This document shows, one piece after another, positions 1-5,937 of a stretch of 6,994 bases of DNA (position 1 is the first letter of the stretch; the number at the start of each line of letters is the position of its first letter). The stretch is taken from NCBI GenBank assembly GCA_023512665.1, contig JAILZC010000042.1, positions 1-6,994 on the forward strand, in the 5' to 3' direction. Under the pieces are notes generated by a model, which saw only the letters and a list, made by a program, of their open reading frames with translations, did no database searches and was not told the DNA's origin. The stretch is from Candidatus Bipolaricaulota bacterium (GTDB lineage Bacteria > Bipolaricaulota > Bipolaricaulia > RBG-16-55-9 > DRXL01). The translations under genes were made by a program, and so were the position numbers.

Positions 1-1
1 G

Positions 2-364
2 GGCTTTCCCATCTACGGCACCTGCGCAGGGATGATTCTGTTGGCGCGCGAGCTGAACGACTCTTCCCCAGAGAATCGTCTTGCGTTGATGGATATCGCC
101 GTGAAGCGCAACGCCTACGGGCGACAGCTCGACAGTTTTGAGGCCGATCTGTCCCTCAAGAATATTGGGGAGTTTCATGCGGTCTTCATTCGGGCCCCCA
201 AGATCGTGCGGGTGGGATCGGGCATCGAGATCTTAGCGGAGCACGATGGCGCCCCAGTGCTGGTGAGACAAAAAAATCTCTTGGCGAGCAGCTTCCATCC
301 CGAATTGACGGGCGATCCCAGGGTGCACGAATACTTTCTGAAGATAGTGGAGAAGGCTCTATGA
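2..364 (+). CDS. pdxT: PdxT, glutaminase subunit of pyridoxal 5'-phosphate synthase (5'-partial)
   Basis: PdxT hydrolyses glutamine and channels ammonia to PdxS, which builds PLP from ribose 5-phosphate and glyceraldehyde 3-phosphate in the cytoplasm (DXP-independent vitamin B6 route). The gene enters from the left edge in frame 2, and 120 codons are visible. The fragment opens with GFPIYGTCAGMILLA, which holds the nucleophilic Cys (fragment residue 8). The class I glutamine amidotransferase His-Glu pair is in SFHPEL (His99, Glu101). The Cys-His spacing of 91 residues matches Cys79/His170 of the Bacillus enzyme. The family segment NAYGRQLDSFEADL is also present. About 70 N-terminal residues are missing, judging from the usual length of about 190-200. 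No pdxS is visible; it would be expected upstream of the window. The stop codon overlaps an ATG (ATGA, 361-364). The catalytic triad parts that can be seen are intact. Confidence 0.96.
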   Translation, partial: GFPIYGTCAGMILLARELNDSSPENRLALMDIAVKRNAYGRQLDSFEADLSLKNIGEFHAVFIRAPKIVRVGSGIEILAEHDGAPVLVRQKNLLASSFHPELTGDPRVHEYFLKIVEKAL

Positions 365-444
365 AGAACGAAAAAATCGAGTGGTTGTGGCGAGAGTCTC
401 GTCCCAGCTTTATGGTAATCTTACGAGAGTTGAGGTTGCTCTAA
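361..444 (+). CDS. Candidate small ORF, 27 aa, overlapping the pdxT stop
   Basis: I do not recognise this ORF. It reads MKNEKIEWLWRESRPSFMVI followed by LRELRLL and a TAA stop. It starts with the ATGA overlap used elsewhere in this operon, and GGAG/AAGG lies 4-8 bases upstream (349-356). Its start context (GGCTCTATGA) is the same as that of comF and nearly the same as that of gap. It ends 18 bases before the gap start, so ribosomes finishing it could reinitiate at gap. The peptide is basic and has two Trp in EWLW but no clear membrane segment. It could be a coupling or leader peptide, a genuine small protein, the remnant of a deleted longer gene, or chance. Only the start context supports it, so confidence is low. 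Confidence 0.3.
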   Translation: MKNEKIEWLWRESRPSFMVILRELRLL

Positions 445-449
445 AACCC

Positions 450-457
450 AAAGGAGG
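450..457 (+). promoter_or_regulatory. Strong ribosome binding site of gap
   Basis: AAAGGAGG lies five bases before the ATG at 463. It is the longest match to the anti-Shine-Dalgarno sequence in the window, as expected for a highly expressed glycolytic enzyme. It fixes the gap start. Confidence 0.85.
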
Positions 458-462
458 CTCCT

Positions 463-1455
463 ATGATTCGCGTCGCGTTGAACGGCTTCGGGCGCACCGC
501 GCGCACGTTCCTTCGCATCGTCCAGAAAGACCCCCAGATCGAAGTCGTGGCGATCAACGTTCGGTCGCAGACCCCAGAGCAAGCCGCGTATCTCTGTAAG
601 TACGACTCGGTCTATGGGCGCTTCGACGGTGACGTGAGCTTTGGAGAGGACCATATTGCCGTAGGCGGCAAGAAGATTCGGCTCTTGCAGATTGAAGACC
701 CCGCCAAGCTCCCCTGGGGCGAGCTCAAAGTAGATGTTGTCGTCGAAGCAACTGGCGTTTTCAGAGATGTCCAGAAAGCCGGGAAGCACCTGCAAGCCGT
801 CGCGAAGAGAGTCTTGATCACCGCCCCGGCCAAGGGCGATATTCCCACGATCGTCTGGGGGGTCAACGAAAAGATCTACGATAAAGCGAAGCACGCTATC
901 GTTTCGGCAGCGTCGTGCACGACCAACTGTCTGGCTCCCGTTGCTTATGTGCTGCACAAAGAGTTCGGGATCGTGAAGGGCCTGATGACCACGGTTCACG
1001 CTTACACCGCGAGTCAGAACTTAGTTGATGGTAGCAACAAAGATATGGTCGAAGGGCGCGCCGCAGCGATCAACATCATCCCGACGACGACGGGGGCCGC
1101 CAGCGCCATCGGCTTAGTCATCCCCGAGCTCAACGGAAAACTCGACGGCATGGCCTTCAGAGTTCCTGTCGCCACGGGCTCGGTGACCGATCTGGTCGCC
1201 GAGCTCGAAAAAACTGTCACGGTCGAGCAGCTCAACGAGACGTTCACCCGCTACGCGAACGGACCAATGAAGCATATCTTAGCGGCCTCGGAGTGGCCGT
1301 TAGTCTCCAGCGATTGTGTGGGCGATCCCCACTCAGCGATCGTTGACCTCAGCTCAACGAAAGTCATGGAGAAGAGCTTGGTCAAGGTCGTGGCGTTCTA
1401 CGACAACGAGTGGGGCTACTCCGCGCGGCTCGCCGATCTCGTCAAATACCTATGA
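463..1455 (+). CDS. gap: Type I glyceraldehyde-3-phosphate dehydrogenase, probably NADP(H)-preferring
   Basis: This enzyme catalyses the reversible phosphorylating oxidation of glyceraldehyde 3-phosphate to 1,3-bisphosphoglycerate in the cytoplasm. The 330 aa match the family length. The N-terminal Rossmann domain (about 1-150) begins with the glycine motif NGFGR (7-11). The active-site block SAASCTTNCLAP gives Cys152, and His179 in TTVHAYT lies 27 residues on, the family spacing. Arg233 (FRVP) and the C-terminal YDNEWGYS block are also conserved. Three positions are unusual. The Asp that normally binds the NAD adenosine ribose (VND/IND in most bacterial enzymes) is Val33 followed by Arg34. 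The Leu-Pro pair typical of NAD enzymes (187/188 in Bacillus stearothermophilus numbering) is Gly190-Ser191. The second pattern resembles the chloroplast NADPH enzyme (Ala-Ser), so NADP(H) use is inferred, not shown. The gene has a strong Shine-Dalgarno sequence, and its stop overlaps the next start (ATGA, 1452-1455). Confidence 0.97.
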   Translation: MIRVALNGFGRTARTFLRIVQKDPQIEVVAINVRSQTPEQAAYLCKYDSVYGRFDGDVSFGEDHIAVGGKKIRLLQIEDPAKLPWGELKVDVVVEATGVFRDVQKAGKHLQAVAKRVLITAPAKGDIPTIVWGVNEKIYDKAKHAIVSAASCTTNCLAPVAYVLHKEFGIVKGLMTTVHAYTASQNLVDGSNKDMVEGRAAAINIIPTTTGAASAIGLVIPELNGKLDGMAFRVPVATGSVTDLVAELEKTVTVEQLNETFTRYANGPMKHILAASEWPLVSSDCVGDPHSAIVDLSSTKVMEKSLVKVVAFYDNEWGYSARLADLVKYL

Positions 1456-1847
1456 TCGAGATCCTCATCAAAGCGCATTCGGGGGTGCGCTGGCTCGTGC
1501 TCGCCTTGATTCTTATAGGGATCGGGCGAGCAGGCTGGGGCTGGCTCAACTCTCAAAACTATGCCAAGCTTGATCGTGTATGGGGAGCCATTTCTAGCGG
1601 GCTGATGGACCTGCAGATTCTCTTGGGCTTCGTTATTTTCTTTCTGCTGGGCTGGGAGTCACGCCCCAGTTTGTTGTGGCATCTCACGTTGATGCTCACT
1701 GCAGCTGTGAGCGTCCATCTGGGGACGATCTTCGCTCGACGCCTGGCAGAAGACCGCCGCAAGCACTATGCCCATCTCTTGGCGTATCTTATCGGTCTGC
1801 TCCTCGTTCTCTTGGGGGTCTATGCCGTGCGCGGCTCGCTCTTTTAG
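1452..1847 (+). CDS. Small four-helix membrane protein of unknown function
   Basis: I chose the ATG at 1452, which forms an ATGA overlap with the gap stop. An in-frame ATG at 1410 also exists but lies deep inside gap. The protein has 131 aa. Hydrophobic segments at about 12-32, 45-67, 73-95 and 107-126 suggest four transmembrane helices and no cleaved signal peptide. Positive charges cluster at 96-104 (RRLAEDRRK), between helices 3 and 4. The opening IKAHSGVRWLVL and the helix-3 pattern with His77 and His89 resemble short four-helix proteins, often annotated only as hypothetical or cytochrome b-like, that start with an HSGxRW motif. Haem binding through these histidines is speculation. No clear Shine-Dalgarno sequence precedes the start, so translation probably depends on coupling to gap. 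The stop codon overlaps the comF Shine-Dalgarno sequence. The gene is clearly real but its function is unknown. Confidence 0.85.
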   Translation: MIEILIKAHSGVRWLVLALILIGIGRAGWGWLNSQNYAKLDRVWGAISSGLMDLQILLGFVIFFLLGWESRPSLLWHLTLMLTAAVSVHLGTIFARRLAEDRRKHYAHLLAYLIGLLLVLLGVYAVRGSLF

Positions 1848-1851
1848 GAGG
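1846..1851 (+). promoter_or_regulatory. Ribosome binding site of comF, inside the upstream stop
   Basis: AGGAGG begins within the TAG stop of the membrane-protein gene (1845-1847) and lies four bases before the ATG at 1856. It identifies 1856 as the comF start over the much longer open frame that reaches upstream, and it ties the two genes translationally. Confidence 0.8.
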
Positions 1852-1855
1852 CTCT

Positions 1856-2620
1856 ATGAGCGCGCTCCGGGAGAGAGTTTTCTACGCCGTGCTCGATCTC
1901 TTCTATCCGCCCCATTGTGCGGCCTGTTCTGCTCCCTTCAGCGAGGGCGAGCGCGCGTTTCTCTGCGCAGATTGCGAGAGCAAGATCGAGCGCATAGATC
2001 AGAGCCACGTCTGTCGCTGCGGCTGCCCATTGCCTGAGGTACTCGATCTCTGCCCGCAGTGCGCCGCAGAGGGCGAGAGAGTTCTTGAGCAGATTCGCTC
2101 GTTCGGCTGGTATGAAGAGCGCGAAGACCCCGATCACGTGCTCAGCGCGCTCATAAAAATTTTCAAGTACGGGGGCGAGCGCGCGCTCGCGCCCCTGTTA
2201 GCTCAATATCTCGATGAAGCTGGACGGTCGCTGCGCCCCCAGATTGAGCAGATCACGTTTGTCCCCATGCTCCCCAAAGATGAGCGCGAACGCGGGTTCA
2301 ACCAAGCCGAGCTCTTAGCGCGCGAGCTGGGCAAGCTCTGGGGGATTCCCGTGGTGCGCGCCCTAGAAAAAATCAAAGAGACCAAACCTCAAGCGAGCCT
2401 CCGCTCACGCGATGCGCGTCGGGAGAACATTCGCGGGGCCTTCCGACTTGCAAAATTTACCCCGTGCGCTAGTATTCTCATAGCAGATGACGTCTGCACC
2501 ACGAGTGCGACGCTGACAGAATGCGCATCCGTGCTGAAGAAAGATGGTGGCGTAGAAAAGATCTACGGGCTGACCATCGCACGGGGAGCACAAAAAAATA
2601 TCCGTGTGGAGGACGTATGA
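1856..2620 (+). CDS. comF: ComF family protein (zinc-ribbon phosphoribosyltransferase-like)
   Basis: The protein has 254 aa from the ATG at 1856. The N-terminal cysteine-rich region has CxxC pairs at 21/24, 37/40 and 66/69 plus Cys53, 55 and 57, as in the zinc-binding part of ComF/GntX proteins. A type I phosphoribosyltransferase fold follows. It shows the family motif VPMLPKDERERGFNQAELLA, then QASLRSRDARRENIRGAF, then the PRPP-loop segment ILIADDVCTTSATL. The loop normally reads DDVxTTGATL; here the Gly is Ser. In naturally transformable bacteria ComF helps single-stranded DNA uptake and processing at the inner face of the membrane. Elsewhere the biochemical role is unsettled, so competence should not be assumed. 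The frame is open upstream to 1676, but a Shine-Dalgarno sequence exists only at 1856. The stop overlaps the next gene's ATG (ATGA, 2617-2620). Confidence 0.92.
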   Translation: MSALRERVFYAVLDLFYPPHCAACSAPFSEGERAFLCADCESKIERIDQSHVCRCGCPLPEVLDLCPQCAAEGERVLEQIRSFGWYEEREDPDHVLSALIKIFKYGGERALAPLLAQYLDEAGRSLRPQIEQITFVPMLPKDERERGFNQAELLARELGKLWGIPVVRALEKIKETKPQASLRSRDARRENIRGAFRLAKFTPCASILIADDVCTTSATLTECASVLKKDGGVEKIYGLTIARGAQKNIRVEDV

Positions 2621-3225
2621 ACGTCCAAAGCATCGTGCTCAGCGAATATCAGTCGAACTGTTACGTCGTCACCGTCGGCGACGTCGGGGTCGTTATTGAC
2701 CCTGGTGAAGAGAGCCCTGAGCTGTTGGAACTGATCGGGGACACGAAGATTCTCTATATTCTGAACACGCACTGCCACCCCGATCACATCGGCGGGGACG
2801 AGTTTCTGCGTCGGCGCCTGGGTGCCAAGCTGCTCTTTCACCCTGATGATCGCCCCATATTCGATTACTTTCTGTCTGGAAGAATCGAGCCCGATGGGTA
2901 TCTCTCTGACGGTCAGACCCTGGCGCTCAATGGGGTGCTCTTTGAAGTCTTACACACGCCGGGGCATTCCCCAGGGAGCGTCGTCTTTAAGATCGAAAGC
3001 GAAAAGATTCTTTTCACGGGGGACTTGCTCTTTGCCGGGAGCATTGGGCGCACAGATTTCCCCGGCAGCGACCCCCAGCAGATGGTCCGCTCGCTCAAGA
3101 GAATCTTAGCACTCCCTGGGGATTACACGATCTACTCCGGGCATGGCCCGGTGACCAAACTCTCCGTCGAGCGCTGGACAAACCCGTTCTTGCAAGATTT
3201 AGAGAGCTTGGTGGGAGGGTTGTGA
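2617..3225 (+). CDS. Metallo-beta-lactamase-fold hydrolase, glyoxalase II-like
   Basis: The start is the ATG at 2617, four bases after GGAGG (2608-2612), giving 202 aa, the size of short YcbL-type hydrolases. The dinuclear metal site is complete: THCHPDH (His52, His54, Asp56, His57), His117 in HTPGHSPGS, Asp136 in FTGDLLF and His176 in YSGHGP. GRTDFPGSD (144-152) and the terminal TNPFL are typical of the YcbL/hydroxyacylglutathione hydrolase-like group. These enzymes cleave thioesters such as S-lactoylglutathione, but the group also includes persulfide dioxygenases and others, so the substrate is not predictable. The protein lacks the extra C-terminal domain of true glyoxalase II. It is cytosolic, with no signal peptide seen. 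Its neighbour gap acts on triose phosphates, the source of methylglyoxal, so a detoxification link is possible but not demonstrated. Confidence 0.92.
   Translation: MNVQSIVLSEYQSNCYVVTVGDVGVVIDPGEESPELLELIGDTKILYILNTHCHPDHIGGDEFLRRRLGAKLLFHPDDRPIFDYFLSGRIEPDGYLSDGQTLALNGVLFEVLHTPGHSPGSVVFKIESEKILFTGDLLFAGSIGRTDFPGSDPQQMVRSLKRILALPGDYTIYSGHGPVTKLSVERWTNPFLQDLESLVGGL
3213..3218 (+). promoter_or_regulatory. Ribosome binding site of dnaG
   Basis: GGGAGG lies six bases before the ATG at 3225 and only three before the GTG at 3222. Normal spacing favours the ATG, which overlaps the previous stop as TGATG. Confidence 0.7.
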
Positions 3226-4934
3226 TGGCCGGCCGCGACGAGATCGAGCTCATCCGTGAGCGCGCCGATATGCTGGAGATCGTCTCGCGCTATGTCTCCC
3301 TCAAAAAGGCCGGGAAGAATTATATTGGCTCATGCCCGTTCCACCAAGACAAGACGCCCAGCTTCACCGTCAACCCAGATAAAAAACTCTTTCACTGCTT
3401 TGGCTGCAACGAGGGCGGCGATCTCTTTCAGTTCTTGATGAAGATCGAGCGCATTGACTTTGCTGAAGCCTTGGCACGATTAGCAGCCCAGACGGGGGTG
3501 CCGATCCGGCGCGAGCGGGCTTCGCCACTGCAGAAACTCAAAGAACTCAACGAGCGCGTCTGTTTGTACTTTCAAACGAATCTCGTCAGCCCCGCTGGCC
3601 AGAAGGCCCGCGAGTATCTGAGGCAGCGCGGCTTCTCCAAAGAGATCACAGAAAAATTCAGGTTGGGCTATGCCCTGCCCCGCTGGGACGACCTCGTCAA
3701 AAAATTCCCTGAGAACGCGGAAACGCTGGAGACGCTGGGTTTAGTATTGCGCAGCAAAGACGGCTCCCTCTATGATCGCTTTCGGGATCGTCTGATCTTC
3801 CCCATCTGGTCTCCTGGGGGAGAGACCATCGGCTTTGCCGGGCGGGCGTTAGGGGACGAAGAGCCGAAATATCTGAATATTTCAAACACGCCGCTCTTTG
3901 AGAAGGGCTCGGTGCTCTATGGGCTGAACTTCGCGCGGCACGCCGCCCGTGACTCAGAGACGCTCATCATTGTAGAAGGCTACACCGACGTCATCAGTGC
4001 CCATCAAGCAGGAGTTGCCAACACGGTCGCAGGCATGGGAACGGCCCTGACGGCCAACCAAGCCCAACTGCTCAGACGCTTCGCGGCGCGGGCCATCTTA
4101 GCCTACGACCGGGATGCGGCGGGACGGGCCGCGACCCTGCGAGGCTTGGCGAATCTGCGCAACTGCGATCTCGACGTCTCGGTAGCCCTGCTCCCCCCAG
4201 AGCACGACCCCGATAGCCTCCTCCGCGCCCACGGGCGCGAGGCTTTCCTTCAGGCTCTCGCCCGCGCAATCCCCTTTCATGAGTTCTATCTGCGGAGCGT
4301 CCTCGAAGACCACCCGGCAACGACACTTGCAGGGAAGGAGAAGATTCTGCAGAATGTGAGGGAATTCTTGCCGATGCTGGTCAGTGTGGCCGTCCGGCAT
4401 GAGATCATCAGGGAGCTTGGGCGGGTGCTCAACTTACCCGAAGAAGAGGTCGCACGGGCCGTGAAAGCCGGCAAACGAGTGGGTATAATGACCGCGCCCG
4501 TGGCAGCAACATCCGCCTGGGGCCCGGAAGAGCAAGTGCTCTACTTTGTGCTCCAGGGGGATCTGCCCATGAGCGCCCTGCGCTCGTCACTGGATGTGCA
4601 GGACTTTACTCAGTACCCTGAGATCGCCCGAACGCTGTGGGAACTGGGTGAAGGGTGGACGATCGAAGGGCTGTTAGCAAAGCTTTCGGCCGAGGACCAA
4701 GCGACGGTGCGGCGGCTGGTGCTGATGCAGCCGCCCCTGAAGGAGAGCGACCGATCTCGGGCCCTCGCGGAGGCCCCGTGGCGGCTACGCCAGGTGCGGG
4801 TCGAAGAGCGGATCGCACGGCTGCGCGAGGAGGTGCGCGCCGCCGAGCGCGCGGGGGATCGCGAACAGGTGTGGCGGCTTCAAGCGGAGTTGGTTCACCA
4901 ACAACAGCAGCTCCTCCACGGGGGAAGGAGGTAG
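3225..4934 (+). CDS. dnaG: DNA primase DnaG
   Basis: DnaG synthesises the RNA primers for DNA replication at the fork, together with the DnaB helicase. The start at ATG 3225 gives 569 aa, slightly shorter than the usual 580-600. The N-terminal CHC2 zinc finger is Cys37-x2-His40-x17-Cys58-x2-Cys61 ([11 protein letters not shown]...FHCFGC). The catalytic core contains the TOPRIM motifs [10 protein letters not shown] (Glu251) and AYDRDAAG (Asp295, Asp297), which correspond to the metal-binding acidic residues of the family. RGFSKE and RLIFPIW lie in the RNA-polymerase-like part. From about residue 425 a linker leads to the helicase-binding C-terminal domain, which ends in a charged helical stretch ([17 protein letters not shown]). 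All catalytic motifs are intact. The last bases carry the rpoD Shine-Dalgarno sequence, and a possible internal promoter lies at 4461-4489. Confidence 0.98.
   Translation: MAGRDEIELIRERADMLEIVSRYVSLKKAGKNYIGSCPFHQDKTPSFTVNPDKKLFHCFGCNEGGDLFQFLMKIERIDFAEALARLAAQTGVPIRRERASPLQKLKELNERVCLYFQTNLVSPAGQKAREYLRQRGFSKEITEKFRLGYALPRWDDLVKKFPENAETLETLGLVLRSKDGSLYDRFRDRLIFPIWSPGGETIGFAGRALGDEEPKYLNISNTPLFEKGSVLYGLNFARHAARDSETLIIVEGYTDVISAHQAGVANTVAGMGTALTANQAQLLRRFAARAILAYDRDAAGRAATLRGLANLRNCDLDVSVALLPPEHDPDSLLRAHGREAFLQALARAIPFHEFYLRSVLEDHPATTLAGKEKILQNVREFLPMLVSVAVRHEIIRELGRVLNLPEEEVARAVKAGKRVGIMTAPVAATSAWGPEEQVLYFVLQGDLPMSALRSSLDVQDFTQYPEIARTLWELGEGWTIEGLLAKLSAEDQATVRRLVLMQPPLKESDRSRALAEAPWRLRQVRVEERIARLREEVRAAERAGDREQVWRLQAELVHQQQQLLHGGRR
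4461..4489 (+). promoter_or_regulatory. Possible internal promoter in dnaG for rpoD-miaA
   Basis: GTGAAA (4461-4466, four of six matches to TTGACA) is separated by exactly 17 bases from a perfect TATAAT (4484-4489). The site sits in the codons for the variable linker of DnaG, about 450 bases upstream of rpoD. Escherichia coli also drives rpoD from promoters inside dnaG, so the placement makes sense. The call rests on the sequence match only. Confidence 0.45.
4925..4931 (+). promoter_or_regulatory. Ribosome binding site of rpoD, within the end of dnaG
   Basis: AAGGAGG lies in the last dnaG codons, four bases before the GTG at 4936. It supports a GTG start for rpoD; the next in-frame ATG (5113) lies inside conserved region 1.2 and would truncate it. 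Confidence 0.75.
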
Positions 4935-4935
4935 T

Positions 4936-5937
4936 GTGAGCACCAGAGAGCACGAGTTCGGGAGCAATGGCGTCCCCGACGACGCCGCGATCTACGACAT
5001 CCCGGAGTTCACCGAAGAAGAGCTGGAAGAGCAGCTCGAAGAAGAGACCGACGAAGAGCTGGAAGAGGACGGCGAAGCCCTGGACGTCGAGCCAGCCAAC
5101 GACCCCGTCAAGATGTACCTGCACGAGATCGGCAAGATCAGCTTGCTCTCACGGGAGCAGGAGGTCGAGCTCGCCAGCCGCGTCGTCGCCGGGGAGAAGT
5201 GCGCCCGCGATGAGCTGATCACCGCGAATCTGCGCTTAGTAGTCTCGATTGCCAAAAAATACATGGGCCGTGGGCTCTCATTCCTCGATCTCATCCAAGA
5301 GGGCAATCTCGGCTTGATGCGCGCGGTGGAGAAGTTCGACCCTACGAAGGGTTTTAAGTTCAGCACCTACGCGACGTGGTGGATCCGCCAAGCGATCACG
5401 CGCGCCATTGCCGACCAGTCCCGCACGATTCGTATTCCCGTGCACATGATCGAGACAGTGCGCGAGCTGCAACGTCTCAAGAAAGAGCACGTGCACGAGC
5501 ACGGGGCCGCGCCCGACCTCCAGGCGCTGTCGAGCGAGCTGGGCATCCCCGAAGAGAAGATCAAGCAAGTGGAGAACGTCTCCCAATACACGACGTCGCT
5601 GGAGCGCCCCATCGGCGAAGACGAAGAAGATACCCTCGGAGACTTCCTGGAAGACAAGGACGCGCCCTCCCCGACCAAAGAGACCTATCGGATGTTCTTG
5701 GTCGAAGAGCTGGACCGGGCGCTCAACCAATTGAGCGACCGCGAAAAAGATATTCTCAAGCTGCGCTACGGGCTCGAAGACGGGCATCCGCGCACCCTGA
5801 AAGATGTCGCGCGGGTCTTCAATATCACGCGCGAGCGGGTGCGCCAGATCGAGATCAAGGCCCTAGAAAAGCTCAAGCATCCCACACGAAAAGAGGAGCT
5901 GCAAAAGTTCCGTCAGCTCTTGATGAGTGAAGAGTGA
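4936..5937 (+). CDS. rpoD: Primary (housekeeping) sigma factor RpoD/SigA
   Basis: This is the principal sigma factor, which directs RNA polymerase to -10/-35 promoters. It has 333 aa from GTG 4936, compact for the family. Residues 24-52 are extremely acidic (18 Glu/Asp of 29) and stand where a folded region 1.1 would be. Region 1.2 begins at [11 protein letters not shown] (56-66). Region 2 carries [33 protein letters not shown] and [19 protein letters not shown] (from Tyr145), the core-binding and -10 melting segments. Region 3 follows, including [17 protein letters not shown] (region 3.2). Region 4 has the -35-binding helix-turn-helix [20 protein letters not shown] (from 287) and ends KHPTR. 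The -10 and -35 recognition helices are conventional, so consensus promoters are expected in this organism. The acidic stretch contains a 12-residue imperfect tandem repeat. The gene is one base after dnaG and overlaps miaA by 11 bases. Confidence 0.98.
   Translation: MSTREHEFGSNGVPDDAAIYDIPEFTEEELEEQLEEETDEELEEDGEALDVEPANDPVKMYLHEIGKISLLSREQEVELASRVVAGEKCARDELITANLRLVVSIAKKYMGRGLSFLDLIQEGNLGLMRAVEKFDPTKGFKFSTYATWWIRQAITRAIADQSRTIRIPVHMIETVRELQRLKKEHVHEHGAAPDLQALSSELGIPEEKIKQVENVSQYTTSLERPIGEDEEDTLGDFLEDKDAPSPTKETYRMFLVEELDRALNQLSDREKDILKLRYGLEDGHPRTLKDVARVFNITRERVRQIEIKALEKLKHPTRKEELQKFRQLLMSEE
5011..5067 (+). repeat. Imperfect in-frame direct repeat in the acidic N-terminus of RpoD
   Basis: Bases 5011-5031 and 5047-5067 are 21-bp copies that differ at one position (GAAGAAGAG versus GACGAAGAG after ACC), with a period of 36 bp or 12 codons. 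Each encodes T-E/D-E-E-L-E-E. It looks like a slippage or duplication event in a low-complexity acidic linker. Confidence 0.75.

Noticed and set aside
385..416. Promoter before gap (TTGTGG ... TATGGT)
   Set aside because: The spacing is 20 bases and both boxes are weak, so it is no better than chance. A gap promoter here remains possible but cannot be supported.
452..462. Palindromic AGGAGGCTCCT that could hide the gap Shine-Dalgarno sequence
   Set aside because: Only a four-base-pair stem with a three-base loop can form, which is too weak to argue for regulation.
421..999. Long minus-strand open frame opposite gap
   Set aside because: It is the antisense shadow of a strongly conserved gap gene. 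It has no recognisable motifs and no Shine-Dalgarno context, and it would overlap gap almost entirely.
1856..2620. ComF as evidence of natural competence
   Set aside because: ComF-family proteins are widespread in bacteria not known to be competent, and no other com or pilus genes are in the window.
4488..4934. Internal start at ATG 4488 making a separate helicase-binding domain of DnaG
   Set aside because: The domain boundary fits, but no Shine-Dalgarno sequence precedes the ATG, and the bases are better explained as the 3' end of TATAATG in a possible promoter.
4606..5124. 172-codon minus-strand frame across the dnaG-rpoD junction
   Set aside because: It is low-complexity and Pro/Ala/Arg-rich, produced by the antisense of high-GC and acidic codons; both sense-strand genes are unmistakable.
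5376..5930. 184-codon open frame on the plus strand inside rpoD
   Set aside because: It is an alternative frame of rpoD, rich in Arg and Ala as expected from its codon composition, with no family resemblance.
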